DNA from: Parasponia andersonii
Lineage: Eukaryota; Streptophyta; Magnoliopsida; Rosales; Cannabaceae
Assembly: GCA_002914805.1 (NCBI GenBank)
Contig: JXTB01000206.1
Coordinates: 509,768 to 573,767 of the forward strand
Length of the DNA stretch: 64,000 nt
Reading direction: 5' to 3'
This document shows, piece after piece, positions 36,091 through 47,749 of the stretch (position 1 is its first letter; each line of letters starts with the position of its first letter). The notes beneath the pieces are model-generated. The model did no database searches and was not told where the DNA came from. It was given only the letters and a program-made list of their open reading frames with translations. The position numbers were made by a program, and so were the translations under genes.

Positions 36091-38930
36091 GTTACATACT
36101 GATACTTCTATTCAGCTATTGTGATATGCATATTCCTCAAAGCCATATGTATAGGTAATTGGTAGTTGCCACTTTTATTTCAAACTTCTAAATGTGTTTT
36201 CCCTTTTATCAATTTCACTACCTCAGGTGTAAAGTAGCTTTCTTGAAGTTCTTAGTTTCAGAACATGGTGTATTATAGACTTATTTTCAAATGATATAGT
36301 GTTGTTTGATTTACTTATTTTTTAGTCATTTATACATTAGTCGTTGCCTAAAAGACACTTAATGGATCCATACTCATGGAGTTACTTGATGGGTTCTGTT
36401 AAAATTCCCTTGAGATCTCTGCCAATTGGGGTTGATTTACCCAGTTCTTGTAGACAGATCAAAATCAGTAAACAAAGCAGGGTGATGGAGCCATATCACT
36501 GTTGCTCGAGGGAAGAGAAAGTCTCCTTTTGACTTGTATTTGCCAACCATTTAGTAGTTAAGCAACTCATCCGCTTAATAATCACAGACCTTTAATCTCG
36601 TGTAGCTATGTTATTGAGATTTAATATTCGAATTCTTTTAACAATAAGTTTTTTTTAAAAAAAAAAGAAGCCCAATTTGGGAGAAGAAAAATGAAGTGTT
36701 CTATGCTAAAAATATAGATTTTTTTTTTTCTCTTAATCCCTAATTAGGTGGAATCTGTAGAAGTGTGTTATTTTGAGCTGATTATCATGTGGAAAAAGCA
36801 CTTGTTAAAATATTATCAGCAAGCAATCGCCAATTGTGGCAATTTTTTTATTTGAGTGGAGCACAACCTTCCACGATTTTTTTTTTTTCCTGCTTAATCT
36901 TACAAGAGCAATTTCCCTACTCCACCAAGTGTGTATTGTGGCAGCAATCATATTCGTCAGACATTAATTTGCAGAGTCGAATAATTCAAAAGTGATGATA
37001 TTAATAATTTCAAAAGATATGAAATTTTTTGTTTAAAAAAAATTAAAATGAGAATATTTTTACGCTATTAATCCAATATTATATATATATTAATGGATAT
37101 GTGAAGTTTTTTTTTTTTTTTTTGAAATTTTCTAATGGCATGACGTGGTGTTGGGGTAAAGGATGAACAATTTGGACATTTATGGACACTTGATTAAAAT
37201 ATTAAAAGTGGAGAAAGAGGTAAATTCATATAGTAGGGAGATAACATTGCTCGTCACGTACAGGGCAAGTGGGCCCGAAGCCCCATTGAAAATTTAAAGA
37301 TGTACTTATATACATTGGATGATTATGTAGTAGTTTTTTTTTTTTTTTTTTCCAATCGTTTTTAAGTTTTAGTTTTTGGATCATTATTTATAATAATTTA
37401 GGTACTTACAAAAAAAAATAATAACAATAAATGTATATTATTTAATATTCTTTTCCTTAATTTTATTATAAAAATATGTACCTAATGAATTTTAATTAGA
37501 CAAAAATACATATAAAAGAATACGTAGTAGTGCCCATATAAGTATTTTTAATGAATAATAAAATTCTTATATGGATAGTTGTAGATTTGTTTTGGCTTAA
37601 AATATGTAATTATAAGTGAACCTGTAAAAATTGTTGGCGGCATAAATATATAACTAATTTACACTTGTTTTAGATTTATTTCTCTTTTTGAAAAAATAAG
37701 TTGAAGTTTTCTTTTTCTTTTTTTTTTGGATAAATTAGGTTGAATTTAATTAAGCTAAGTGAAAAAAAAAAAATGCCAAATGGGTCTAAATTCTGATGTG
37801 CCATTCTCATCTAAAAGCTCAACGTTAACTTTTTAATGAAAATCTTAAATTAATTTTCAAAAAAAAAAAAAAACCAATATTTTATAACTATCCTCTTCCG
37901 TGAGAAAGAAATCCTTAACTTTTCATCCTGTCTTCTTCTCGGATGTAACACAGTCAATCCTAATCTATCTCTATTGAGCAATTCTTTGAATTGAAATGCA
38001 TTGACGATATTGCTAAAAAAATGGATGATACCCAAAAATTAAATGCATATCTATTAGTTTATCAATTTATTATGTTGACTTTAATTTTACTAATTGCTAG
38101 TATAATTGTAATTGGTTATACAATTAAATAAATGATCAATTAATGAGACAACTTAGTTATCTATGTCAAGAAAAAAAAAATTTAATGATCTTAATAATAA
38201 AGTTATTATACAACGTTTTTAAAGTATAAAAATTAAAGGACAATTATAGTATTCAATACTTCCAAATAAATATTTTCTTTCGTTGTTCGAGTTTAAACCT
38301 TTACTGATAAAATCTGATAAATTTTTGTGGCTCCGTGTGGTCTGTTATTGTTTTTGAAAGAGAAACAATTTTGTCATTCAACGTGAGGCAAATTCATAAA
38401 TTTAGGGTAAGAACTAATGCCATATTGTGTTTCTATTTCTTATTATTTTGGGCTTTGAAATTATTTTTTCTAATCTTTCAAAAAAAAAAAAAAGAAATCT
38501 TTTCCAGAGAAAGGGGCTCACGTACTTTTTTATCAATTTTCTTTTTTGAAAGTTTAAACGCATAATAAACTCAAGAATAAATTTCACATTTGCTTTTTTT
38601 TTTCCAAAGAAAAAAAATCACATTTTGAGTAGAAAAAGCGACACAAAGTTGTGATCCTTTTTCAAACTATAATAATTACCTCATATCAAGATCCGAAAAA
38701 ATGCATTAAATTCAAAAAAAATAAAAATAAAATTTTATAAATTAAAAATAATATTATATACACTATCACGACTTGAATATCTCTCCAAATTCACACCCAT
38801 TCTTAAAATTTTGGACCACCGACCTTGAAAGTATAATTCATTTATCGAGTCCGCAGCATCCTATTATCTTCCGTATATGGATTGGCTTGGGCTACATTTA
38901 CATGTCAGCAAAAAAAAAATCGTCCAACCA
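36091..38930. other. 3'UTR of MCA and intergenic spacer
   Basis: The first few hundred bases are probably MCA 3'UTR. The rest is AT-rich with long A and T runs. Short frames such as 36344-36532 show no domain or codon pattern. No RNA gene was seen. Confidence 0.6.
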
Positions 38931-38938
38931 AATCACGC

Positions 38939-39002
38939 CACGTGAATTCACAAGTCCTATTCCGAGAGGAACTATTCCAGCCGATGATTCCCACTATAAA
39001 TA
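38939..39002 (+). promoter_or_regulatory. SKP1 promoter: G-box and TATA box
   Basis: A perfect G-box CACGTG lies at 38939-38944, and ctataaataaaa (about 38993-39004) is a good TATA box. A CT-rich leader of about 120 bases and the ATG at 39157 follow. G-boxes bind bHLH and bZIP factors. Confidence 0.65.
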
Positions 39003-39156
39003 AAAGCCAGAGTAGCCTCTATTCTCTCACCTCATAACCTTTTCGTATTCTCCTCGCTCTTCTTTTCTCGCAGAAGAAGAAGAAGTCTTTCTAGGCCAGA
39101 AGGGAAGAAACGTCGTCGTTTTTCCGTGTTTGTTGTCGTTTCGCTGAATCAGAACC

Positions 39157-40272
39157 ATGTCGTCGTCGTCGAAGAAGATTGTCCTGAGGAGCTCGGACGG
39201 TGAGTCGTTTGAGGTGGATGAGGCGGTGGCGCTCCAGTCGCAGACGATCAAGCACATGATCGAGGACGACTGCGCCGATAATGGCATCCCTTTACCCAAC
39301 GTCACCAGCAAGATCCTCGCCAAGGTCATCGAGTACTGCAAGAAGCACGTGGATTCCACCAACCCCGATGAGCGCGTCGCCGACGACGATCTGAAGTCCT
39401 GGGATGCCGAGTTCGTCAAGGTCGACCAAGCCACGCTCTTTGACCTTATTCTGGTATGAGTTTCTTCTTCTCTTTAACGATTTTGATTTTTTGTTTTGTG
39501 GTTTTGCTATATTTGGTTTCTAGGGTTTTCTAGGTTGTTTCTCTATTCGGATTTCTACTTAGGGTTTGAGAGTTTTGAAATTTGAAATTTTTTGGGTTTG
39601 AGGTTTTTTCAAATTTTTAGGGTATGTACACGAGAATGTTTTGGGGCTAGGGTATTGAAATTGCTTGTTGTACCTAGTGCTAATGGAATTTGATACTAGT
39701 TTGTCCTAATGGAATTAGGGCATCTTGTTTTGGGTCTGCTTTTTCGCTTAAACGCGTTCTTTTGGGTGGCTGTTGTTTTTTTTTTTTTTGAAGGGGGTCG
39801 TTTCTTGGTTCTTTTTGGTTTGTTTTAAATTAGTCTTGAATCGTTTTGGTGTATGATTTGTTTATTTGACAGATTTGTAATTTGTTGTTTTCTTTATCTG
39901 CAAAGCTATGGTTAGGATTGAGATGACTTTCCTTGTTTTTTATCATGACATGTTCCAAATTTCAGTGACAGCGATGCACATTTGTTCATTGACTAATTTG
40001 ACTCTGAAAAATTGCTTGAAAATTGTACTACTGTGTTGGATTTTTCAATTGTTGGTTTATGTGTATACTTTTCATCGCCTCATACTTACACTCACCAGGC
40101 TGCGAACTACTTGAACATCAAGAACCTGCTGGACTTGACTTGTCAGACTGTTGCTGATATGATCAAAGGAAAGACCCCGGAGGAGATCAGGAAGACCTTC
40201 AACATCAAGAATGATTTTACTCCAGAGGAAGAGGAAGAGGTTCGTCGGGAGAACCAGTGGGCTTTTGAATGA
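39157..40272 (+). CDS. SKP1: SKP1-like protein (SCF ubiquitin ligase adaptor)
   Basis: Two exons, 39157-39453 and 40099-40272, with GTATGA/CCAG borders and phase 0, encode 156 residues; plant ASK1 is about 160. The protein starts [20 protein letters not shown], with the N-terminal BTB/POZ-like Skp1 fold including [20 protein letters not shown], then the C-terminal Skp1 domain with [20 protein letters not shown] across the splice site and the ending ENQWAFE. SKP1 links CUL1 to F-box proteins in nuclear and cytosolic SCF E3 ligases; the C-terminal part is the F-box binding surface and it is fully conserved here. The single intron after the LIL codons is at the position usual for conserved, broadly expressed plant SKP1 genes. 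An intact F-box gene lies about 17 kb downstream. Confidence 0.96.
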
Positions 40273-41400
40273 TCATATTTGGTGATATCATCTTTTGAGT
40301 TGCATAGTATGAAAATACTTCCAGTTGGGGTTTTATATTAGGCTTAGTTGTTTAGCGTCCTCATTTCTTCTTTCTACTTCCTCGAACTTTTTCGTAGTTC
40401 TTTTTATCGTACTTTTGGGCCCCTCGAATTGTAAAGAATTGTTGGATACTGGTTTAACTGGTGGTGGTTTGCCCTGCTTATCAATTTACTGGTATTTTAT
40501 TTCGTGTTTACTCTGGCCTCGACGATTGTGATCTAATTTCTTTCACTTCTGATATTGCTATCATGCATTCTATCTTTCTTTTTCCATACATGTTCTATTC
40601 AAGTATTTGATAAAGTGGTACCTTGCTGATAAAGTGATTTTATCCCTCACTTGTGGATTAGTGAAAACCGATACATATGGATCCTATACTCATCTTGTAT
40701 GTTGTGTGTGTTTTTCAAGCGAAAAAAAAAAGATTGTGTATGTTTAATAACTGCATCAATTACTCAAATCAGAGGGTAACTCGAGGCATGCATTTGAGTT
40801 GGTTGTAAAGGAAGCGCTCAAATGCACTGGACGGTAGGAGATTTTAATGGCAAAGTACCACAGCCTACAGAGCATAACTGGTTACAGTGTAAATGCTACG
40901 CGCATGTTATTGAACGAGAATACTATTTGCTGATGCGCAATGTTTTGTTAGATCTTCACATTTGATGAAGAGCAAAGTGGCAAAATAATGCATTTGCTTA
41001 ATCAGTTCGCCCAATGAAATCATGTTCAAAATGACGAGGGAAACTGTTAAAATGATCGACAAAATTAATGTAAATTATGTATCCATAGATAACAAAACTT
41101 TGCTCCCAGAAAAATTGCAATAATAAAAAATTTGTGGTGTGTTGTTAACTTGACAGCTTGTCCATATCAAGTACTGAATCTTGCACACACAGAGTAGGAA
41201 GGAAGCAGTAGTTTTATCCCTTCATTCCCTCTGCTACTTGACAATTAACAACATTTCTTTTCATCATTGTAACAATATCAATTGCCTTCCTAGAAATTGT
41301 AGGATGGACTATCAGTTTTTCTGTTCGGTCAATCTTCTCCACTCGGAAGAAACTCCAATATGAGGTATAGAGATATGAGTTGCAGATCTGCATGGAAGAT
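40273..41400. other. SKP1 3'UTR and spacer
   Basis: This holds the SKP1 3' end and the region beyond the 3' end of the convergent PPR gene. No other coding signal was seen. Confidence 0.6.
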
Positions 41401-41514
41401 AGGTAACCAAAAACCAGTATTACCTTAACTAAATGGCGGTTGTACTCTGGTGTTCGATGGCCTTAACTTCTGAGCCAAATCAGCAAAAGATATGGACTCT
41501 GCCTTCTGCTCTTC

Positions 41515-43197
41515 CTAGTGTTCCCCTACTCTAAGATCGTGAACTATGTCTCTCAAGTCTACAAGATTGCACCCTGGCATTCTACCCACTATTTTTCCCT
41601 TCACCGTCTCTTTCACCCTGGCCACATCTTCCCATCTACCTGCGACGGCATATACATTCAACATCAATCTATAGTATGAAAGATTCTGAGGTTCCCTGTC
41701 AATAAGAGATTTTGCTGTTTGTTCCCCCAAAGAAACATCTCCTTCGAAGCGACACAAACTGAGCAAATTGGCCCAAATCAATGAATCCGATGACTCATCC
41801 ACAATATGTTGTGGAATGTTCCTAATGATCTCCTCTGCCGATTGAATAAGCCCCACACTTACAAAAATATTAGCCATACACCAATAATGCGCAAAATTGG
41901 GTTTTATCCTAAATATGTTAATCATTTCATGGAAGTAACCTCTGCCTTCTTCTAACAGTCTAGCACGAGCAGAGGCACAAAGAACACCGATGAAAGTAAT
42001 GGCATCAGGTAGTATTTCTCCTTGACCTTGGTCTAGCACGAGACTCTTACAAGAATTGCTTTCTCCAACTCTTAATCTCCTTTTACCCACCATTTTCTTG
42101 TACATATTTATACCATCTTCAGGATTTCCATGAATGCAGTGCCCCAAGATCATTGCATTCCAGCAAACCAAATTTTTCTCTGCCGTGTTATCAAACACTC
42201 TACTAGCCACTTTCACTCTTTGACATTTGCTATACATATCAATTAAAGCTGCGTCGATGAAAAGACTTGATTTCAGGGTTGTCCTGATCACAAATCCATG
42301 AACAGATCTTCCTTCTTTTAGTCTAGCCGATCGACCACAAGCAGTAAGCACATTCACCATGGTGGTATTGTCTCCTCTCATTCCAGTTTTCACCATTCGT
42401 CTAAATAGCTTAAACACACACCCCGGAATCCCACCTTTCAAATACCCACCAGTGATTATATTCCAAGAGATCACATTTCTCTCTGGCATAAGGTCGAATA
42501 TTCTATGAGCAAAATCCAAATAACCAAGTCTTGCATACCCATCAACAAGCGAATTCCAAGACACCAAATCCCTTGTTGACATTTCATCAAACACCTTATA
42601 AGCAAGCTCAACTCTCCCACAGCACGCGTACATGTGAACCAACGAGTTCTGAACTTGCAGCACAGTGTCAACCCCATTCTTAACCGCTTGCCCATGACAC
42701 TTCCGCCCAGATTCAACACAACCCATCTTCGCACAAGACCCAACAAGCGGCACAAAAGTGTGGCAATTGGGATAAAATCCTTCCCTCAACCATTCAAAAT
42801 AGAATATCACAGCCTGGTTCGGACTGGCACTCAAAGAGTAAGCCTTTAAAACTGTGTTAATACAGTAAGTACCCGGAAAATCTATATATCTAAAAATCAA
42901 TATAGTATAATCAACATGGCAAAAATCCCAGTAAAACTTGAGAACCTTCCTAGCCCAATAGGAGTCAAATCGACCTGAACTAATCAACCGTGCATGGATT
43001 TGGGATACCTGAATCAAGCTCTGAGATTGGTCCAGAAGCGCAAAGCATTGGCGGCGGTGAGATGGCTTTGGGGTCTCAATGGAAACTTCCGAGGCAGTAT
43101 AAGAAGAAAACGGGTGAGAATGAATAAAGGGTCTAGAGGGGTATGTAAGAATGGAGCTCCTGAAGCGGATGAGGTCTCGCATGGAAACTCTTGCCAT
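41515..43197 (-). CDS. Pentatricopeptide repeat protein, PLS class with E motif
   Basis: An intronless frame of 560 codons. Residues 1 to about 40 are rich in Arg and Ser (MARVSMRDLIRFRSSIL), as in a mitochondrial or plastid targeting peptide. From about residue 65 (QVSQIHARLISSGRFDSYWA) PPR units run to about 480, with typical cores such as QVQNSLVHMYACCGRVELA, DLVSWNSLVDGYARLGYLDF, NVISWNIITGGYLKGG and DAALIDMYSKCQRVKVA. The C-terminal part (YYRLMLNVYAVAGRWEDVAR to CNLVDLRD) is an E motif; no DYW deaminase domain follows. Such proteins bind organelle RNA, often for C-to-U editing with a partner deaminase. It resembles the Arabidopsis At3g51320 type, from memory only. The start is the first ATG ahead of the targeting peptide. 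Confidence 0.93.
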   Translation of the reverse strand: MARVSMRDLIRFRSSILTYPSRPFIHSHPFSSYTASEVSIETPKPSHRRQCFALLDQSQSLIQVSQIHARLISSGRFDSYWARKVLKFYWDFCHVDYTILIFRYIDFPGTYCINTVLKAYSLSASPNQAVIFYFEWLREGFYPNCHTFVPLVGSCAKMGCVESGRKCHGQAVKNGVDTVLQVQNSLVHMYACCGRVELAYKVFDEMSTRDLVSWNSLVDGYARLGYLDFAHRIFDLMPERNVISWNIITGGYLKGGIPGCVFKLFRRMVKTGMRGDNTTMVNVLTACGRSARLKEGRSVHGFVIRTTLKSSLFIDAALIDMYSKCQRVKVASRVFDNTAEKNLVCWNAMILGHCIHGNPEDGINMYKKMVGKRRLRVGESNSCKSLVLDQGQGEILPDAITFIGVLCASARARLLEEGRGYFHEMINIFRIKPNFAHYWCMANIFVSVGLIQSAEEIIRNIPQHIVDESSDSLIWANLLSLCRFEGDVSLGEQTAKSLIDREPQNLSYYRLMLNVYAVAGRWEDVARVKETVKGKIVGRMPGCNLVDLRDIVHDLRVGEH

Positions 43198-44728
43198 TCA
43201 TTTGGAATATGGTCTTGATCCGATCGTTTTGGGCTCCTCTTGTACTCGGTTGCTTCCATTAGCACATATTATTACTCTCTTGCTTCTTTAGTTCACTGAC
43301 TCAGATTTCAGGCTCCGCTTAATCAAAAAAGACATACAGATTCATCTTCGTCCTCCTGGCACTTCAACGGAGGCGACGAGCTTCTGGGTGTGGAACGAAC
43401 CCCTTTCTAGCATCAAGGCCAGGCCCCCTAGGCCGTAGCCATAAGCTGATTTTTTGTCCCCCAAAAAAAAAAGGAAAAATGGTAAAAAACGGAGCGTTTG
43501 ATGTTCCAAAAGGGGAACAAGTATTGGAACATCGATTATTAGATTTATATAGATTCTATACAGGCAAATGAAAAATTTGTTGGTCATTATTATCGGGCAC
43601 CAATTCAATACCAATTCAATAGTTTTCTGTTTTTTTTTTTCACACCAAGTTATATGCATAATTTTGTCTCATTAAAATTTATAATGCATATTTTTTTATA
43701 ATAAAAAATAAAAAAATTAAATAATATTTATTTATTTTTATTATTTTTTAAAGTATTATAAACATTAAATAATAATTCAAAAAATAAAAAATAAAAATAA
43801 AAAAATAATTACCCATTATTATTATTATTATATTTTTTTGTTATTGAAAATAAGCACTTAAAAAGTTTTAAAAAAATATCCTGAGATGATAACAAAAATA
43901 TCTCATATGTTCTGGTAAAACTCTTAATTTATCTCTTCAATTGTATTAAATAACAAAAATATCATAATAAAATATCATCTTTCTTATTTAGTCAAAATTG
44001 ATATACAAAATTGCCTAAAAAAACTTGATATACAAAAAAGATAAAAAATACCGTTCATTTAAACGTCTAACCAAACAAATATAACCCAACAAGCAAAGAT
44101 AAATGGTAGAGGGCGAAAGAAGAGATAAACGAAAAAGATTTTAGTAAAGAAACGGCTTCTAAGTTTTTTATTTTATTTTTTAGTTAATTAATTGAATTTG
44201 GATCAGGTTGTTATCCCCTTTAACATTAACATATCTTGAAAAAAAAAATAATGCTTACGGAAAATAAAATATAATTCATTTTTTTGGAGCAATTACGAAA
44301 TCAGTGGATGCCACCTTGAAGAATAGGAAGCTAATAGCATGATGTAAAAGTTATTTAGGATTGGGAAAGTAAAAAATAATGTAACTAGACGGTTATATAT
44401 AATTAATAAAAGAGTTCTACGCAAAATATAATTATAATTCCAAGATAATATATAAAAAAAAATTTCACCACCTTTAGTGTTTAAAAAATCTACAACTTTT
44501 TATTTATATCAAATTAAACATTCAAATTCAAATTTTATTTTCCTATCAAATACGACCGGACTAGACATGCAAATTTGGTTAAAATTGAAATCTTAGATTA
44601 TTTAAAAGAAAATTTTGTCCTTAAAAATCATAAAACATAACAAAAGAAAATTATTGGGTTTATAACACTTTAGCCTATAAAAATAAAAAAGAATTAAAAA
44701 TGCAGAGGTCATTCTTTTTTTTCTTACA

Positions 44729-44963
44729 GTTTTTATTAGAAAAATATGACTTTTTAAATTTTTTTAGAAAAATATTATTTTAAAAATAATTATTAGTTAC
44801 TAGTTTCTGAAAATTAGTTACCAGTTACTTACATACCCGTTGTAAATACTTTTATTTACTAATTACCATTACTCAAAAATTAGTTACCAATTTCTAAGCA
44901 CTATTTTTAAAATGATATTTTTCTAAATATTTTTTTAAAATGGTATTTTTCTAATAAAAATCG
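44729..44963. mobile_element. Foldback MITE A
   Basis: The left arm (gtttttattagaaaaatatg, then blocks with tttagaaaaatattatttta and aaaattagttacc) is an imperfect inverted copy of the right arm, which ends ggtatttttctaataaaaatc. Pairing extends nearly to the centre, so the whole of about 235 bases can fold into one hairpin. Confidence 0.65.
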
Positions 44964-44978
44964 TACATATCCAAAAAA

Positions 44979-45228
44979 GAGAAAGTGACATGGGTATAAC
45001 TAACTTGGGCCAAAATGGCTTTTTTATGTTTTTGTTTTTAAAATGATATTTTTAGGAGTGTCAAGAGCTTATTGGCTATGAAAAATTCCTAAATAATAGT
45101 TTTTCTATGGTTGAGAAGCTCTTGACTTATAGTCAAGACTAATTTGACACTCCCGAAATTGTCATTTTTAAAAAATACACAAAAAATTATTTTGGTCTAA
45201 GTTAGTTCTATCCATGTCATTTTCTCTC
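44979..45228. mobile_element. Foldback MITE B
   Basis: The left arm begins agagaaagtgacatgg and runs through ataactaacttgggccaaaa to ggagtgtcaa (45064). The right arm mirrors it from ttgacactcc (45144) to ccatgtcattttctct (45228). The inner part also pairs (caagagctt with aagctcttg, and ggctatgaaaaa with tttttctatgg), with a small insertion (about 45124-45143) in the right arm. It lies only 15 bases from MITE A. Confidence 0.7.
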
Positions 45229-46120
45229 TAAAAAATAGAGCCTACATTATTTTCTTTTTTTTTTTTTTAAAAAAAATGCCATATAAGGCCTAATTTCCCA
45301 AAATTATTAACAAGAAAATAATTTAAATAATTAAAAGTACTTAAAATATAAGGGAAAAGAACAAAATGTGAATTTTTTTTACTTTATCATTATTTTTTTT
45401 AGATTTTGAATTATTCAAATCTAAACTCTTTTTAGTTTCAATAATTATTATTTTCACTTAAAATGATGAAAAATTTAAGTGGATGACCAAGATTTTAAAC
45501 TTGATTAATACATATCTATTTTTAAAATTTTATAGCTAAATGTCTAGATATGTATAATTTTACTCTTGGTAGATAAATAGATCTACCAATTTTAGTTACT
45601 GTACTGAAATGTACTGGATATATAATTTTTTACATTTGGTATATAAAATTTTATACTTGGTATATAAGTATATATACAGAAAATTTTGTTATAACATTTG
45701 ACAAAGGGACATTTATTGAAATTGGGTCTAAAATTTAGTCACATTTCTATAAGCTTCTAAAATGATTCAAAAAACTAAAAAAAAAAAGACTTTTTTTTTA
45801 AATTTTTTTTGTCATTTTAATTGTTTTGAATATTTAAATTCTTTAAAAAAAAGAAAGTGGAATTTTTTTAAAACTTATGTCATTCTATTTTTTTAAACAA
45901 ATTGTTTTGAATAGTTAAAGAGTAATATTAGGACATACGAAAATTACACACAAAATTGACACAATGTATTCTAACACACTCTTATTATTTTAAATAATTA
46001 TTATTTTCACTTATATAATTTTTTTATGAAAACTATAATAATTTGGTTTTGATAAAGCAGAGCAAAGTCTCTCTCTACACAGAGCAAAGCAGAAGCGAGG
46101 GACCGACGACAACAAAGGCA

Positions 46121-46709
46121 ATGGCGAAGCTTCCTCTGGATATGGTTGACGAGGTGCTTTGCTGACTAACAATGAGAGATCTACTACGTTATAGGCCGTT
46201 ATGCAAGGAGTAACACTCTAGGATCAATGACCTTGACTTCATCAAGATGCATCTCAAGCATTCCAGCCAGTGGTCAGGGGTTTTTCTTAATGGCTTTTCA
46301 GAAGGCCTTTACTGGGTCGACCTTGAAACTCTGGACTCTACTGAAAAAATCAATTGCCATCCATTCTTGCCAAAAGAAGATCAAACGCAACGCATGGTCT
46401 CAATCTTATCCTATGGTGGCTGTAATTGTTTCCTGGTTATAGGGAGGTCAGCGAATTTAGCCATCTGGAACCTATGCACTAGAAGGTACATAAGGGTCCT
46501 TCCCTCTAATAGCTCTGTCTATGATTTTGGCACATTTGTAATTAGATTTAGCTACGACGCTCTTAATGACAACCACAAGTTTTTAGTCTCCATAACAAGC
46601 TTTTATCATTGTTGTAGCGGTGGTGGTGGCAGCCAGGACGGCGACCATATCTGATGAGGTACAGAGAGTCGAGCACATGGGCTAATTAAGCTATTTTCTA
46701 TGGCTCTAT
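46121..46709 (+). pseudogene. F-box pseudogene, truncated paralogue of the gene at 57410-58618
   Basis: From ATG 46121 the frame reads MAKLPLDMVDEVLC, then a stop (TGA), MRDLLRYRPLCKE, a second stop (TAA), then stays open to 46654 with GLYWVDLETLDSTEKINCHP and SANLAIWNLCTRRYIRVLP. It matches residues 8 to about 170 of the intact F-box protein, including the 5' leader (agagcaaagcagaagcgagg against the intact gene's upstream sequence). After HCCSGGGG it jumps to YRESSTWA, which matches about residue 305 of the intact protein, so about 130 codons are deleted. It then meets the copia LTR at 46710. It is dead and lies in inverted orientation to the intact copy. Confidence 0.88.
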
Positions 46710-47749
46710 TGTTAGGAATAAATCAAATAACACATGGTTTATATCATATATTGGGTAGACAATACCAAATGTTTATTCTTAATATATGATCATTTATACT
46801 AAGTAAATAGATTAAGATTTAGTGAATTTACTATTGTCTATAACTTTTAATCTTTATGAAGACTTAGAGTTCAATCCTTAAGCGGAAGTATATCAATGGA
46901 GTCTTAAACACTTGATGTGTTTTGAGGGTCTTCCACAATCAAAGCTTGAGGTGCTTTAATGGACTTCTTGTTTAGTAGAGATGGAGGCTACACAACGATG
47001 AACATATCTTTTTTTTTTGTTATGGGGATCATAACCCTAACCTAACTATGAGTGGATAACCTAACTAGGGTATCCATTAACTCTAGTTGGATATCCAATG
47101 GGTATCTGTATTTTGAGCCATACCCAATAGATATTCTAGGCTGTATTCTTATTTGATCATAATTCTATTGGATCTATACAAAATGAAATGGCCAAACACA
47201 ATTAGCATAACAAGTGGCCCATATCCATATAGGAAATTGTTAAATTTCCTAACAATCTCTTACTTGGGTCACATGTATACCAAAGTTAATTGTATTATTG
47301 AATCAAAGGCTAGCCATAAAAATGTTATATCATTTCTGAATATCCCTAAAATAACAATCTAGTTCATCAGTTATACTAGCATGAGACCAAAGTGCTTATC
47401 AGTGCACTTATAAAAATAGTATCTAGAATCCTCAATGATCACTATATTAATATTTTCGAATGACATAGATCGAGTATAGAATATTGTATGGAAATTATAT
47501 ACAATGTGATCTTAATCGTGCTTATTTCTTACTAGTCCAACTTAAACCGAAATTAGATCGACTTTAGTCTTTCCGTTTTAATGCATTACCACAAACTTTA
47601 TGATAAACCATAATAGGAAAGAAAAGAATATGAAGGAAAACATCATTAAATATATATAATTTAGAGTTTATACATAAAAGCCATCAACCAAATACTGCAA
47701 TAAATCAAACAAAATAAGTGTCACTAACAAGTACACAATCTGAACTACA
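46710..47749 (-). repeat. 3' LTR of the copia element
   Basis: Bounded on the + strand by tgttaggaataaatc (46710) and ctgaactaca (47749), with the purine-rich GTGGGAGTT (minus strand) just inside at about 47750-47758 as the polypurine tract. The left edge coincides with the loss of F-box homology. Without a second LTR for comparison the borders are tentative. Confidence 0.55.

Larger units (their letters stand above)
43660..46060. other. AT-rich spacer with MITEs
   Basis: Very AT-rich DNA between the PPR gene and the F-box pseudogene. No gene was seen. Two inverted-repeat elements are listed separately. Confidence 0.65.

Noticed and set aside
39027..39434. 135-codon minus-strand frame over SKP1 exon 1
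   Set aside because: Antisense shadow of a strongly conserved exon.
42471..43265. Alternative frames over the PPR gene
   Set aside because: The 560-codon frame explains the conserved PPR motifs; the others are shadows.
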